Shown here in pieces: positions 52,243 to 61,341 of a DNA stretch of 64,000 nt. A program made the translations under genes and the position numbers. The notes under the pieces are model-generated. The model worked only from the letters and a program-made list of their open reading frames with translations, was not told where the DNA came from and did not search any database. This DNA comes from Bacteroidota bacterium (GTDB taxonomy: Bacteria > Bacteroidota > Bacteroidia > Cytophagales > Cyclobacteriaceae): positions 1 to 64,000 of the forward strand of contig JAQCJI010000001.1 in NCBI GenBank assembly GCA_027593175.1, written 5' to 3'. How positions within the stretch are numbered: position 1 is the stretch's first letter; each line of letters begins with the position of its first letter.

Positions 52243-52458
52243 TTTCTAGTTTCAAGTATCTAGATTTTAGGTTCAAGACTTTTGAGTCAGGACATTTGAA
52301 TCTAATGAATTTCTATAATCAATTATTTTATTCACTCTGCTTCTGCGTCAAATTCAGCATTTCAGGGGGAAAAATGAAGATGGAAATTTCATATTGTAAA
52401 CCCAACATGAATCATTTTCCCAAAATATACGTACTCCCCTGCTTTCTAATTCTCTTAC

Positions 52459-53295
52459 CTAAAGTCTCCATCGCTTGTGACTCCAGAGGTACAAGTCGGG
52501 CTGAAAGTGAATATTGGCTTCCAATCTATCGCAGAAGGCATCGGTGATGCTATGTTCCCCATGCGAAGCATAAGGTCCTTTCGCGAGCAGTTCATAGGTG
52601 GCCTGATAGTGTCCTCTCCCCTTTTTAGTGATTTCTCCAAAGTAAACTGGCAGGTCCATACTTTTGGCAATTTGCTCTGCTCCTTCGAAGAAATAGGCAG
52701 GACGATTCAGAAAGGAACGCTGGTAACGGGTGGTCCGATTGTTGGGTCGTTGATCCGCGGCGAGTTGTACTACTCGGTGCTGGGTGTCTAGGGTTTTGAC
52801 CGTATCCCGAAAATCTTTTTTCTCCGTGATGGTATTTCCAAAGCGGGTTCGTGCCTGGTACATGAGCTGATCGAAAAAAGGGTTGTTGATCTTCAGATAT
52901 ATACCTTCCGAAGGGACCTTACTAAGTACAGCAGCTTGTTGCAGTCCAAGTTCCCAATTGAAAAAGTGGCCGGCAAGGAGCAAGACACTTTTCCCGTTTT
53001 TCACCTCTTGATCGAGGAAATCCTGATTCGTGATGGTAAATCTTTGGGACAATTCGGCTTTGGAGATGGTGAGTGATTTAATAGTTTCGGCGATGGAGTC
53101 CGTGAAGTTTCGGTAGAACCGATTGCGGATGGACTTTCGGTCGTACGTGGTTTTTTGGGGAAATGCATAGCGCAAATTTTCATCGATCACTTTTTTGCGG
53201 TAGCGGACGACATACCTGGCAATGAGGTAAAGAAAATCAGAAAAAAGATACAAAATTCCGAGTGGTACTCGGGAAAATAGCCTAAAGAAAAGCAT
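52459..53295 (-). CDS. Lysophospholipid/lipid A acyltransferase (LpxL/HtrB family)
   Basis: LLLAGHFFNWELG (HxxxxE), AADQRPN. Confidence 0.9.
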   Translation of the reverse strand: MLFFRLFSRVPLGILYLFSDFLYLIARYVVRYRKKVIDENLRYAFPQKTTYDRKSIRNRFYRNFTDSIAETIKSLTISKAELSQRFTITNQDFLDQEVKNGKSVLLLAGHFFNWELGLQQAAVLSKVPSEGIYLKINNPFFDQLMYQARTRFGNTITEKKDFRDTVKTLDTQHRVVQLAADQRPNNRTTRYQRSFLNRPAYFFEGAEQIAKSMDLPVYFGEITKKGRGHYQATYELLAKGPYASHGEHSITDAFCDRLEANIHFQPDLYLWSHKRWRL

Positions 53296-53421
53296 GCGTC
53301 CGGTGTGGTGTTGGGTAATTGGCCCTGAAGTGGAGATCTTATAATCTACAAAATAAAGGAAAAGCAGGGAAATAGGAGAGGAATCTAGGTATAATTTGAG
53401 TCATTGTGTACTTTTGAGCTT

Positions 53422-54018
53422 ATGTCTGAAGTTCACCGAAGGAAATATTCTCAAGAAGAAAGGTCGGTCATCTTTGATGGGGAGTTTATGCCCCACATCG
53501 ATTCCATGTACAACTTTGCTTTTAGATTAACTTTCGATGAGGACGATGCGAAGGATTTGGTGCAGGAAACCTACATGAAAGCTTTTCGATTCATCAATTC
53601 CTTTGAGCAGGGAACCAATGCGAAGGCTTGGCTTTTCCGCATACTCAAAAATAGTTTTATCAACGATTACCGAAAGAAAAGCAAAAAGCCTGTGACGGTG
53701 GATTATCAGGAAGTAGAAACCTTCTATAATTCCGATGATGTAGACTATCAGAGCACAAGTGATCTTCGGGCAGAGTCGGTGAAAGATATGTTGGGGGATG
53801 AGATCTCCAATGCCTTGAATGATTTGGCAGTAGATTTTCGCACCGTCATTATTTTGGCGGATTTGGAGGGGTTCACGTACGAAGAAATGGCAAAAATTTT
53901 GGATATTCCCATCGGAACCTTAAGGTCTAGGCTCCATCGGGCGAGGAATCTCTTGAAAGACAAATTAAAAGGCTATGCCCAATCTATGGGATATGGCCGG
54001 GACGAAGAAGAGAACTAA
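53422..54018 (+). CDS. RNA polymerase sigma-70 (ECF-type) factor
   Basis: FDEDDAKDLVQETYMKAFRFINSFEQGTNAKAWLFRILKNSFINDYRK; IPIGTLRSRLHRAR; start set at MSEVHRRKYS. Confidence 0.93.
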   Translation: MSEVHRRKYSQEERSVIFDGEFMPHIDSMYNFAFRLTFDEDDAKDLVQETYMKAFRFINSFEQGTNAKAWLFRILKNSFINDYRKKSKKPVTVDYQEVETFYNSDDVDYQSTSDLRAESVKDMLGDEISNALNDLAVDFRTVIILADLEGFTYEEMAKILDIPIGTLRSRLHRARNLLKDKLKGYAQSMGYGRDEEEN

Positions 54019-54028
54019 ACGATTAGCT

Positions 54029-54301
54029 ATGAAAAATAAAGATGCATCATCCCCTGAGCGGAAATTGCAGTGCAGCGACGTAAGCAAATGCTTTCAGCTT
54101 CTAGAGCGTATCCTCGATGGAGAACTGGTGGAGGGAGGCAAGGAAATGTTGCAGGAGAAGTTGGACAAATGTCAGCCCTGCTTTGCACATTTTCACTTGG
54201 AGCAAGCCATTCGTGAGGTGTTAAAAAATAAATGCACCAAACAACCTCTACCCGATAAATTGGCGGAGTCTATTCGTCAAATGATTCAAGACGCACGATG
54301 A
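54029..54301 (+). CDS. Putative anti-sigma factor (zf-HC2-like)
   Basis: CSDVSKCFQLLERILDGEL...LQEKLDKCQPCFAHF, directly after the sigma factor. Confidence 0.75.
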   Translation: MKNKDASSPERKLQCSDVSKCFQLLERILDGELVEGGKEMLQEKLDKCQPCFAHFHLEQAIREVLKNKCTKQPLPDKLAESIRQMIQDAR

Positions 54302-54876
54302 GTTTCCCCTCTGGTAAAGCCATTATTTTTTCCGCCCCCTCTGGATCTGGAAAAACATCCCTAGTCAAGCGCCTCATGCAGGAGGTTCCTAATTTGGGGT
54401 TTTCAATCTCTGCCTGTACGCGCGACAAGCGGGGAAGACATGAGGTAAATGGGCGAGATTACTATTTTTTGAGTATCGACGAGTTTAAGGAAAAGATCGA
54501 TCAAGATGCATTTGTGGAGTGGGAAGAAGTGTATTCAGGCAATTTTTACGGTACGCTTAAAGAGGAATTACATCGAATCTGGAAGGAAGGGAAAGCGATC
54601 ATCTTTGATGTTGATGTCAGAGGGGGACTTGCCTTGAAAAAGTATTTTGGAGATCAGGCCTTCGCCATCTTTTTAAAGGTTCCCTCCTTGGAGGTATTGG
54701 AATCACGGCTCAATGACCGAGGAACTGAAACGGAAGAATCCCTTTCCCGCAGAATTTATAAGGCAAAGTTTGAAATGACCTTTGAGCAACAGTTTGATGT
54801 AATCGTATTCAATGATGATTTTGCCCGTTCTTTGGCAGAGACAGTTGACCTAGTGACTGATTTTCTTACGTCTTAA
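54298..54876 (+). CDS. gmk: Guanylate kinase
   Basis: IIFSAPSGSGKTSLVKRLM; SISACTRDKRGRHEVNGRDYYF. Confidence 0.96.
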   Translation: MSFPSGKAIIFSAPSGSGKTSLVKRLMQEVPNLGFSISACTRDKRGRHEVNGRDYYFLSIDEFKEKIDQDAFVEWEEVYSGNFYGTLKEELHRIWKEGKAIIFDVDVRGGLALKKYFGDQAFAIFLKVPSLEVLESRLNDRGTETEESLSRRIYKAKFEMTFEQQFDVIVFNDDFARSLAETVDLVTDFLTS

Positions 54877-54878
54877 CT

Positions 54879-55445
54879 ATGGAAATAGGGCTATACTTCG
54901 GTAGTTTCAATCCCATTCATTTGGGACATCTGATCATCGCCCAGACCCTTTATAAACGCGGGGGGCTAGACCAGGTTTGGTTTGTGGTCAGCCCACAGAA
55001 TCCATTTAAGCGACAGGAGTCTCTGGCCCACGAGCAAGACCGATTGCGCATGGTGGAACTTGCCATTGCAGATAATTTTGATTTTCGGGTCTCAGATGTG
55101 GAGTTTCGCATGCCCAAACCTAGTTACACCATTGACACGCTCACACTTCTCAGTGAAAAGCATCCCCAGCACCAATTTTCTCTTTTCCTAGGATCGGACA
55201 GCTTGAGTCATTTCCACAAATGGAAAAATTACAAGGCCATCTTGGATCACTATCCCCTGCTAGTGTATCCTCGCCCTGGGGAATTCAAAAAGCTAGAACA
55301 TCCGGGAATTAGTTATTTAGATGCTCCCTTGCTAGACATTTCGGCCACCTTTATTCGGCAATCAATCCTAGAGGGATTGTCTGTTCGCTACCTCCTTCCA
55401 GAGGGGGTGAGCCAGTATATTGTAGACAAAAATTTATACAGCTAA
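54879..55445 (+). CDS. nadD: Nicotinate-nucleotide adenylyltransferase
   Basis: IGLYFGSFNPIHLGHLIIAQ; DISATFIRQSI. Confidence 0.95.
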   Translation: MEIGLYFGSFNPIHLGHLIIAQTLYKRGGLDQVWFVVSPQNPFKRQESLAHEQDRLRMVELAIADNFDFRVSDVEFRMPKPSYTIDTLTLLSEKHPQHQFSLFLGSDSLSHFHKWKNYKAILDHYPLLVYPRPGEFKKLEHPGISYLDAPLLDISATFIRQSILEGLSVRYLLPEGVSQYIVDKNLYS

Positions 55446-55447
55446 AA

Positions 55448-55478
55448 AAAATCCCGAAGATAGATCTTCAGGATTTTT
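55448..55478. terminator. Bidirectional terminator between nadD and the haloperoxidase gene
   Basis: AAAATCCcGAAGAT-ag-ATCTTCaGGATTTT with flanking A and T runs, between convergent genes. Confidence 0.85.
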
Positions 55479-56867
55479 TTAGTTTTTGGAAATTACTTTT
55501 TTGGGTTTGGTGGAAATTTTTTTCCAGATCAGTTCTCCCACCTGTTTCCCTTGTTTGATCCCCTCTTCAATGGCGGCCATGTAGTGAATTCCTCCATAAA
55601 AGCGGCTGATTGACGCCTCGGATCCAGCTTGAGAGAAGGAGTCATACTCGCGGATGGGCAGTCCATAGGCCTCCTCAGTGCTGTCTACCAGGTGAAGCTG
55701 GTCTCCAAAAATTTGCGCCAAGGTGTAGGAGGCAGCCGTGGAGGCTACACTATGCCCTGAGGTATGTTCTGGGAAGGGGGGTGTTTGTAGCAGGGGAACC
55801 CAGTTTTCATCGATGTGCTGGTTGATATAGGTTTCGGGACGGATCAGTTTGCTTCTGTATTTTTCATCCCAGCAGGCGATAAAGGCTTCGTTGAGCGAGA
55901 TGGCAGTGAGGGCCAAGGCTTCCACCGTACCCTTCCAGTCTTTGCCTGCTGCCGCAGAGGCGATGGAGGCAATCCCCATCCAGTGACCCCCAGGAGTAAT
56001 TTTTTTGGTGGCAAACATAACGTGGCCCTTTACATTCATTTTGTAGGGATTGCAGTCCCAGAACATCGCAATGTCGGTTTGTTCTTTGCGCGCACTTTTT
56101 TGAACTTCGTAGACCTCAAGCGCTTTTTTGTAGAACTCAGAACTGGGATCGGTTGAAAATGCAGGCGGAGGGTTTACTTTAAATTGGGCGGCAGAGTCCA
56201 ATACAAAGGGGCGAATCTTGTTCCAGTGTGGCTCTACCGCCTCCATATAGGCAGGAGGTGTGGGTTGCCAGGTGCCCGGTTCATTGGTTACCGAGTACTT
56301 GGGGAAGGAGCGGCTTTGGTGGTAGTTATCTTTTTTGGCATAGGCCTTCACTTGCTCACCTACTGCTTGCCCATAGGCTATCGAAGCCTCTAGGATGTCT
56401 TTGGGGATACCCTTTTCCTGGAGAACAGTAAATACCGAATCCCGGTGTTCCGTCATTTTTTCTTCTGAAAAAATTAAGGCGGTACTTACATGGTAATATG
56501 CTGCCAAAGAGGCTAAAGGGGGATAGATATTTTCAGGAACGGGTATGGTAATAGCTTCAGAGCCGTTCAGCTGACCCATCAAGGGGGCATAATTTGTGCC
56601 ATCCGTCGCTGCAACCACCTCATATGCTGCCAAGGAGGAATAGGAATAAATCCTTGTGGCTACAGGTGGCGAAAAAATATCGTGAATGATCACTTCGGTT
56701 ACTTGCTTTTGGGCTTCATGAAAATAATAGCCGTCTGTAATGGCTTGAGAGTAGTCCTTTTTCTCTTGGCAAGAGTCCAGTACAATCAGCAGCAAGCAAG
56801 CAAGAAGTATGTAGCTTCTTGATGTCGAGCAAAATTTATCAGTAAGTGAGCGGATTAAACCTGTCAT
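55479..56867 (-). CDS. Vanadium-dependent haloperoxidase/PAP2-like lipoprotein
   Basis: KYRSKLIRPETY (Kx6RP), PFPEHTSGHSVAS, SRFYGGIHY (SRx5H); signal ending LDSC. Confidence 0.88.
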   Translation of the reverse strand: MTGLIRSLTDKFCSTSRSYILLACLLLIVLDSCQEKKDYSQAITDGYYFHEAQKQVTEVIIHDIFSPPVATRIYSYSSLAAYEVVAATDGTNYAPLMGQLNGSEAITIPVPENIYPPLASLAAYYHVSTALIFSEEKMTEHRDSVFTVLQEKGIPKDILEASIAYGQAVGEQVKAYAKKDNYHQSRSFPKYSVTNEPGTWQPTPPAYMEAVEPHWNKIRPFVLDSAAQFKVNPPPAFSTDPSSEFYKKALEVYEVQKSARKEQTDIAMFWDCNPYKMNVKGHVMFATKKITPGGHWMGIASIASAAAGKDWKGTVEALALTAISLNEAFIACWDEKYRSKLIRPETYINQHIDENWVPLLQTPPFPEHTSGHSVASTAASYTLAQIFGDQLHLVDSTEEAYGLPIREYDSFSQAGSEASISRFYGGIHYMAAIEEGIKQGKQVGELIWKKISTKPKKVISKN

Positions 56868-56945
56868 CGGGGAATTGGTCCTAGTGCCTGTATTCTTCAA
56901 AGTTACGGAATCGGGAGGTAATCCCAACTGATTTTACGCAGGTTT

Positions 56946-57470
56946 TTATCGTATCCAGATAGGGTTGTACCCATTTTTGGCTCCCAAAATCCATCGTTCT
57001 CCTTTCACTTTAATCTCGTGTAGGGTTCGTACCTCTACTGGGCCTGGAACAGTAGTGTCCAGAGCCATTGGTGCCCAGCCTCCATCTCCATTCACATCGG
57101 CCATGGTGACGACAGTAGACTACCTTCCCTCTCCAGTCATTGCGGCAGATTCAGTGATGTCTTCAAATTTTTGCCTCCCCTTGTTGTGGTAGAGTTTGTT
57201 GGAAACTTGATTGCCGGTAAAGTAAAGGTCAATTAGGCCATCGTTATCTAGGTCACCTGCGGCTATGCCACCCCCATTGTAGAAGTAGAGGTACTCTAGG
57301 ATGTTTGCTGAATCACTGGATTGCAGTTGATTTTGAAAACGAATGCCTGTTTCTCCTGAATTTTTTAGGAGGAAAAGTGGATTGTCCGGGGCATCTTTCT
57401 TGTTGGAGCAGGAACTGCCAAGAAAAATAACGACCAAAATGGTGAGTGCTGGGTGTCGTATTTACTGCAT
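56946..57470 (-). pseudogene. Remnant of an FG-GAP/VCBS (ASPIC/UnbV-type) lipoprotein with two in-frame stops and an internal deletion
   Basis: Single frame reads MQ*IRHPALTILVVIFLGSSCSNKKD...EDITESAAMTGEGR*STVVTMADVNGDGGWAPMALDTTVPGPVEVRTLHEIKVKGERWILGAKNGYNPIWIR*; ATG overlaps the upstream stop (TAATG). Confidence 0.8.
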
Positions 57471-60400
57471 TAATAGTTCCAAATTTCTGCTGCTGCATTG
57501 TTTTTGACAAGGAGTAGTTGATTTTTACCGATTTGTTTTATGGCTCGAATATCTCCTTCCCATTTCAGTCCATGATTTCGGTTGGGCCAGAAAGTAAAGG
57601 TGCCGTCTCCTTTTCCAAGGAGCACTTCTCCATAGCCTGCATCGTATTTTCCAAGTTCAGGCTTGACATTGGATAGATTGCCACCTAAAATCACATCTTG
57701 AATCCCATCTGCATTGATATCGAAAACATGAATGGCAAAAATCCAGGACTTTTGCCCATAAATTGGGAAGGGCTTCCAAGCAAAATTACCAGCCCCTTGG
57801 TTGAGCAAGATGCCAGATTCCAGGTGATTCATTTCTTGGATGATGGATTTGTCGATCACTTCTTGCGCGAAAATATCGGAAAGACTTTGGCCTGAGTAGT
57901 CGGCGTAGTGTAAGTATTTTTTTTTGATACTTGGTACCTGTCTTTCCAATTCGTGCTTTAGGGTGAAAGGGATTTGGACGGATTGGATTTGTTGGGTAAA
58001 GAGATGTTCTAAAGATCCATTTTGGTCAAAATCGTTGACGTATAGTCGGATTGGACTCTCTAAAGATCCTTTCATCCGTGTATTTAAACCTTGATTGCCT
58101 AAGGCAAGGTCGGGCTTACCGTCCTTATTAAAGTCACCTATCTCTACGGTTTGGTACCAGCCTTTAAGTTTATCTAAGCCGGGCAAGGTCATTTTTTCCA
58201 ACTTGTTCCCTATATTTTTGAAGAAGGTTGGAGCCATCCATTCTCCTACTACGACCAGATCCTTAAGGCCATCACCATCGTAATCTAGGACTTTGGCGTC
58301 AGTGACCAAACCCAATCTCTTGAAGTCTGGAGCCAAGGTGCTTGATTGTTCGGTGAAATTTCCTTTGCCATCGTTCATCCAAAGCTGGGTATCGGCAGGA
58401 GCGCCATAAGTGAAGGGAATAAGCCTGCCTCCTACTACCAAGTCGAGAGCCCCATCAGCATTCAAGTCCAGAGGGACTGCGACAGTACTACTTCCAAATA
58501 TACCAGCATTGCCCGTTTGAAAGCCTTTGCTGAAGTTGCCTTTACCATCGTTCAGGTACAGGCGATCTGCAAGGTCAGGGTTGCCAAAGCCGGACTCATT
58601 GCCGCCGGAGGTTACAAACAGGTCTATGTCCCCATCTTGATCTGCGTCAAAGAAGAGAGCGTCTGTGTCTTCGGAGAGAGCGTCTAGTTCAAAGGCCTCT
58701 TGGGGAAGGTAGCGGTAGCTACCTTTAGCCGATCCGTGGTACAGTTTGCCTGCAAAGGTCTTGGCTCCACCAAAGAAAAGATCATCGAAGCCATCTCCAT
58801 TTACATCTGCCTTGGCCACTGCCGGTCCTTCGGTGGATAACATCAAGTAGGTGAGTCGGTCTCGGTCGAAATCGACAAATTCATTTTCCTGGTGTGTAAA
58901 ATCAAGCACGGGCTTAGTGGATTTTACAAATCGTGGAGGGGTAGATGCTTGGAAAAAGGAAGTTTCTTCGGGAAGTACTCCTGCTTCTGCCCATTTTAGG
59001 GTTAGGAGTTGATTCACAGGTACCTCGCTAAGTTGGGTAAAAGCTCCATCGGGCCAGAGGACTTTGATTTGGTCTATCATCGTTACTTTCCCTAGCCCTA
59101 TGGTGATTTTGGGGTCTACACTAGACTGGAATCCTCGGTTGGGCATCTGCTCGGTATAAAACACTTCTTCGCCAACTGTAATTAGGATCTGCGCTCCAAT
59201 GGCAGCAGTATTTTTCCCTTTACCGATTAGTTGAAGCTGGATGCTTTGGTTCTCGGGATTTAGTATTTTTCCCTTATTTTTAAAAATTTGGGCAGGGGTG
59301 TTGACATTGTTGACCACTAGGTCTAGAGCGCCGTCATTATCTAAGTCTCCGTAGGCGGAGCCATTGGAATGGATGGCTTTCCCCAATCCCCATTGGTCGG
59401 CCATATTTTCTAAGCGAAGGTCCCCCAAATTCCTATAGGCATAGTTAGGGATAGGGGTGATCGGAATAGGGTCAATTAAGGCCTTGTAGTTTACCCCGTT
59501 TTGGGAGATTATTTTTGCTTTGGTGTCCTCGTCATCAATAAAATTGAGGTAGTCCAAGTCGGTAATATCTTGGTAGATGCCGTTGGCCACAAAAATATCG
59601 CGCTTTCCATCGTTGTCCATGTCAAAGAGGAGGGCTCCCCAGCTCCAATCGGTGGCTTCTACATTGGCGAGTCTACCCACCTCACTGAAGGTTCCGTCTC
59701 CATTGTTGAGGTGGAGCATATTGCGAGAGAATTGGTAGTGGTAGCCATGGGTTTTGTTGAACTGAAATTTATCCCAACTTTCGAAGGTGGTCACTTGCTT
59801 GAGCCGCGTGGGAAGCTCAGGAAGCATGTCGGTTACAAAGATATCCAACAAGCCATCTCCGTTGAGATCACCGATGTCTGCGCCCATGGAAGCAGCGCTC
59901 AGGGAGCGCATGGACGATTCCAGTGACTCGGTAAAGGTACCATCTTGGTTGTTGATGTAGAGGTAGTCCCGCTCAAAAAAATCATTGGATATAAAAATGT
60001 CGGGCCAAGTATCCTGGTTTATGTCGCCAATAGTGATGCCTAATCCAAACCCAATGACAGATCCATAGATTCCTGCTTCTTCGCTGACATCTGTAAATTT
60101 CTCTCCATCATTTCGGAAGAGCTTGTCTCCCCCTACTGGGTCGCGAACAGGCCGCTCATTCTGCATTTTATTGAAGGTACCAATGGCCTGATAGGAATTA
60201 TTGAGGAGGTAGACGTCTAGGTCTCCATCCTTGTCGTAATCAAAAAATACAGCGTGCGTAGAAAAGCCTTGATTGGCTAACCCATAGGCTTCCGCCATTT
60301 CTTTGAAGGTTCCATTTCCTTGGTTGATAAATAATTCATTTTGCTTGTTGTCTCCTGCTACATCCCCTGAGTTGCAAACATAAATGTCTAGCCAGCCATC

Positions 60401-60769
60401 TCCATTGACGTCTGCCATGGCTACGCCTGTACTCCAGGCACGGGTCCCCGCAACTTCTGCCTTCTCAGTAATGTCTTCAAACTTGAAATCTCCCTTGTTG
60501 AGGTATAACTTATTGGGGCCTAGATTGGCTGTAAAATACAGGTCTACTAACCCATCGTTGTTCACATCACCAATGGCTACTCCTCCACCATTATAGAAAT
60601 TTCGGTAGGTAAAAATATTAAAGTTCTCGTCAAAGGTGAGGTCGTTTTTAAAGCTCACCCCAGACATTTCAGGGAGTATTTCTTCAAATAAGGGAGGGAC
60701 TTTTTCTTCCGAACCACAGGCTGAGCCTAGGAGCGAAAGGAAAACTAATCCGCCAAGGAGCCTTTTCAT
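57470..60769 (-). CDS. FG-GAP/VCBS repeat lipoprotein with ASPIC/UnbV domain (CRTAC1-like)
   Basis: Lipobox GSAC; repeated DxNxDGxxDI motifs; PNRGFQSSVDPKITIGLGKV ASPIC/UnbV-like segment. Confidence 0.92.
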   Translation of the reverse strand: MKRLLGGLVFLSLLGSACGSEEKVPPLFEEILPEMSGVSFKNDLTFDENFNIFTYRNFYNGGGVAIGDVNNDGLVDLYFTANLGPNKLYLNKGDFKFEDITEKAEVAGTRAWSTGVAMADVNGDGWLDIYVCNSGDVAGDNKQNELFINQGNGTFKEMAEAYGLANQGFSTHAVFFDYDKDGDLDVYLLNNSYQAIGTFNKMQNERPVRDPVGGDKLFRNDGEKFTDVSEEAGIYGSVIGFGLGITIGDINQDTWPDIFISNDFFERDYLYINNQDGTFTESLESSMRSLSAASMGADIGDLNGDGLLDIFVTDMLPELPTRLKQVTTFESWDKFQFNKTHGYHYQFSRNMLHLNNGDGTFSEVGRLANVEATDWSWGALLFDMDNDGKRDIFVANGIYQDITDLDYLNFIDDEDTKAKIISQNGVNYKALIDPIPITPIPNYAYRNLGDLRLENMADQWGLGKAIHSNGSAYGDLDNDGALDLVVNNVNTPAQIFKNKGKILNPENQSIQLQLIGKGKNTAAIGAQILITVGEEVFYTEQMPNRGFQSSVDPKITIGLGKVTMIDQIKVLWPDGAFTQLSEVPVNQLLTLKWAEAGVLPEETSFFQASTPPRFVKSTKPVLDFTHQENEFVDFDRDRLTYLMLSTEGPAVAKADVNGDGFDDLFFGGAKTFAGKLYHGSAKGSYRYLPQEAFELDALSEDTDALFFDADQDGDIDLFVTSGGNESGFGNPDLADRLYLNDGKGNFSKGFQTGNAGIFGSSTVAVPLDLNADGALDLVVGGRLIPFTYGAPADTQLWMNDGKGNFTEQSSTLAPDFKRLGLVTDAKVLDYDGDGLKDLVVVGEWMAPTFFKNIGNKLEKMTLPGLDKLKGWYQTVEIGDFNKDGKPDLALGNQGLNTRMKGSLESPIRLYVNDFDQNGSLEHLFTQQIQSVQIPFTLKHELERQVPSIKKKYLHYADYSGQSLSDIFAQEVIDKSIIQEMNHLESGILLNQGAGNFAWKPFPIYGQKSWIFAIHVFDINADGIQDVILGGNLSNVKPELGKYDAGYGEVLLGKGDGTFTFWPNRNHGLKWEGDIRAIKQIGKNQLLLVKNNAAAEIWNY

Positions 60770-60777
60770 TCTGGTTT

Positions 60778-61341
60778 TTAGCTAAGCTTTTTTTGAACGG
60801 GGATGTATGAAATCGCAGCTCTTACCGAGGCGATGGTTTTTTTGAAGACGCGTATCCGTCGACTACCATCCATTTTCACAAAGGCAATTTGAGATTTATC
60901 TTCATTGATTACCTCGATAAATCCTTCTCCATACCAATTTTCGAAAAGCTGAATAACATCTGCTTTCAAGACTTCTAAAGCGAGTTCTTTATTCCAATGC
61001 GACCAGCCATCGTAGGTGAATTCTAATGGCATTAAGTAGATTTTATCGGCTTCAAATTGAGGGTAGAAACGCATTTTACCAGGGGTTCCAGAGGGGAACA
61101 CTAGGCTATGTTCCACCGAAAGTTCAGTGGGGCCATTGGTGAGTACTCCTTCTTTATTAAGAGTCCAGCAGATTTCGAAAAATTGCTTTTGACTCATTCC
61201 CAATTCCACTCCAAAGAATAGTTCCTTCACCGTCTTTCCTGAGGAAAGCTCTTGTTCCTCCATCTTCTGGTAGTCAGATTTACAAGAAGGCTGAGTGATT
61301 AGGATAAGGCTAACGAGTAGTAAATACCAACGGTTTGTCAT
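60778..61341 (-). CDS. Hypothetical lipoprotein
   Basis: MTNRWYLLLVSLILITQPSC lipoprotein signal; between two FG-GAP genes and overlapping the end of the upstream one. Confidence 0.65.
   Translation of the reverse strand: MTNRWYLLLVSLILITQPSCKSDYQKMEEQELSSGKTVKELFFGVELGMSQKQFFEICWTLNKEGVLTNGPTELSVEHSLVFPSGTPGKMRFYPQFEADKIYLMPLEFTYDGWSHWNKELALEVLKADVIQLFENWYGEGFIEVINEDKSQIAFVKMDGSRRIRVFKKTIASVRAAISYIPVQKKLS

Noticed and set aside
52296-52547. 83-aa plus-strand ORF
   Set aside because: Overlaps the 3' end of the acyltransferase gene on the other strand; odd composition and no motif.
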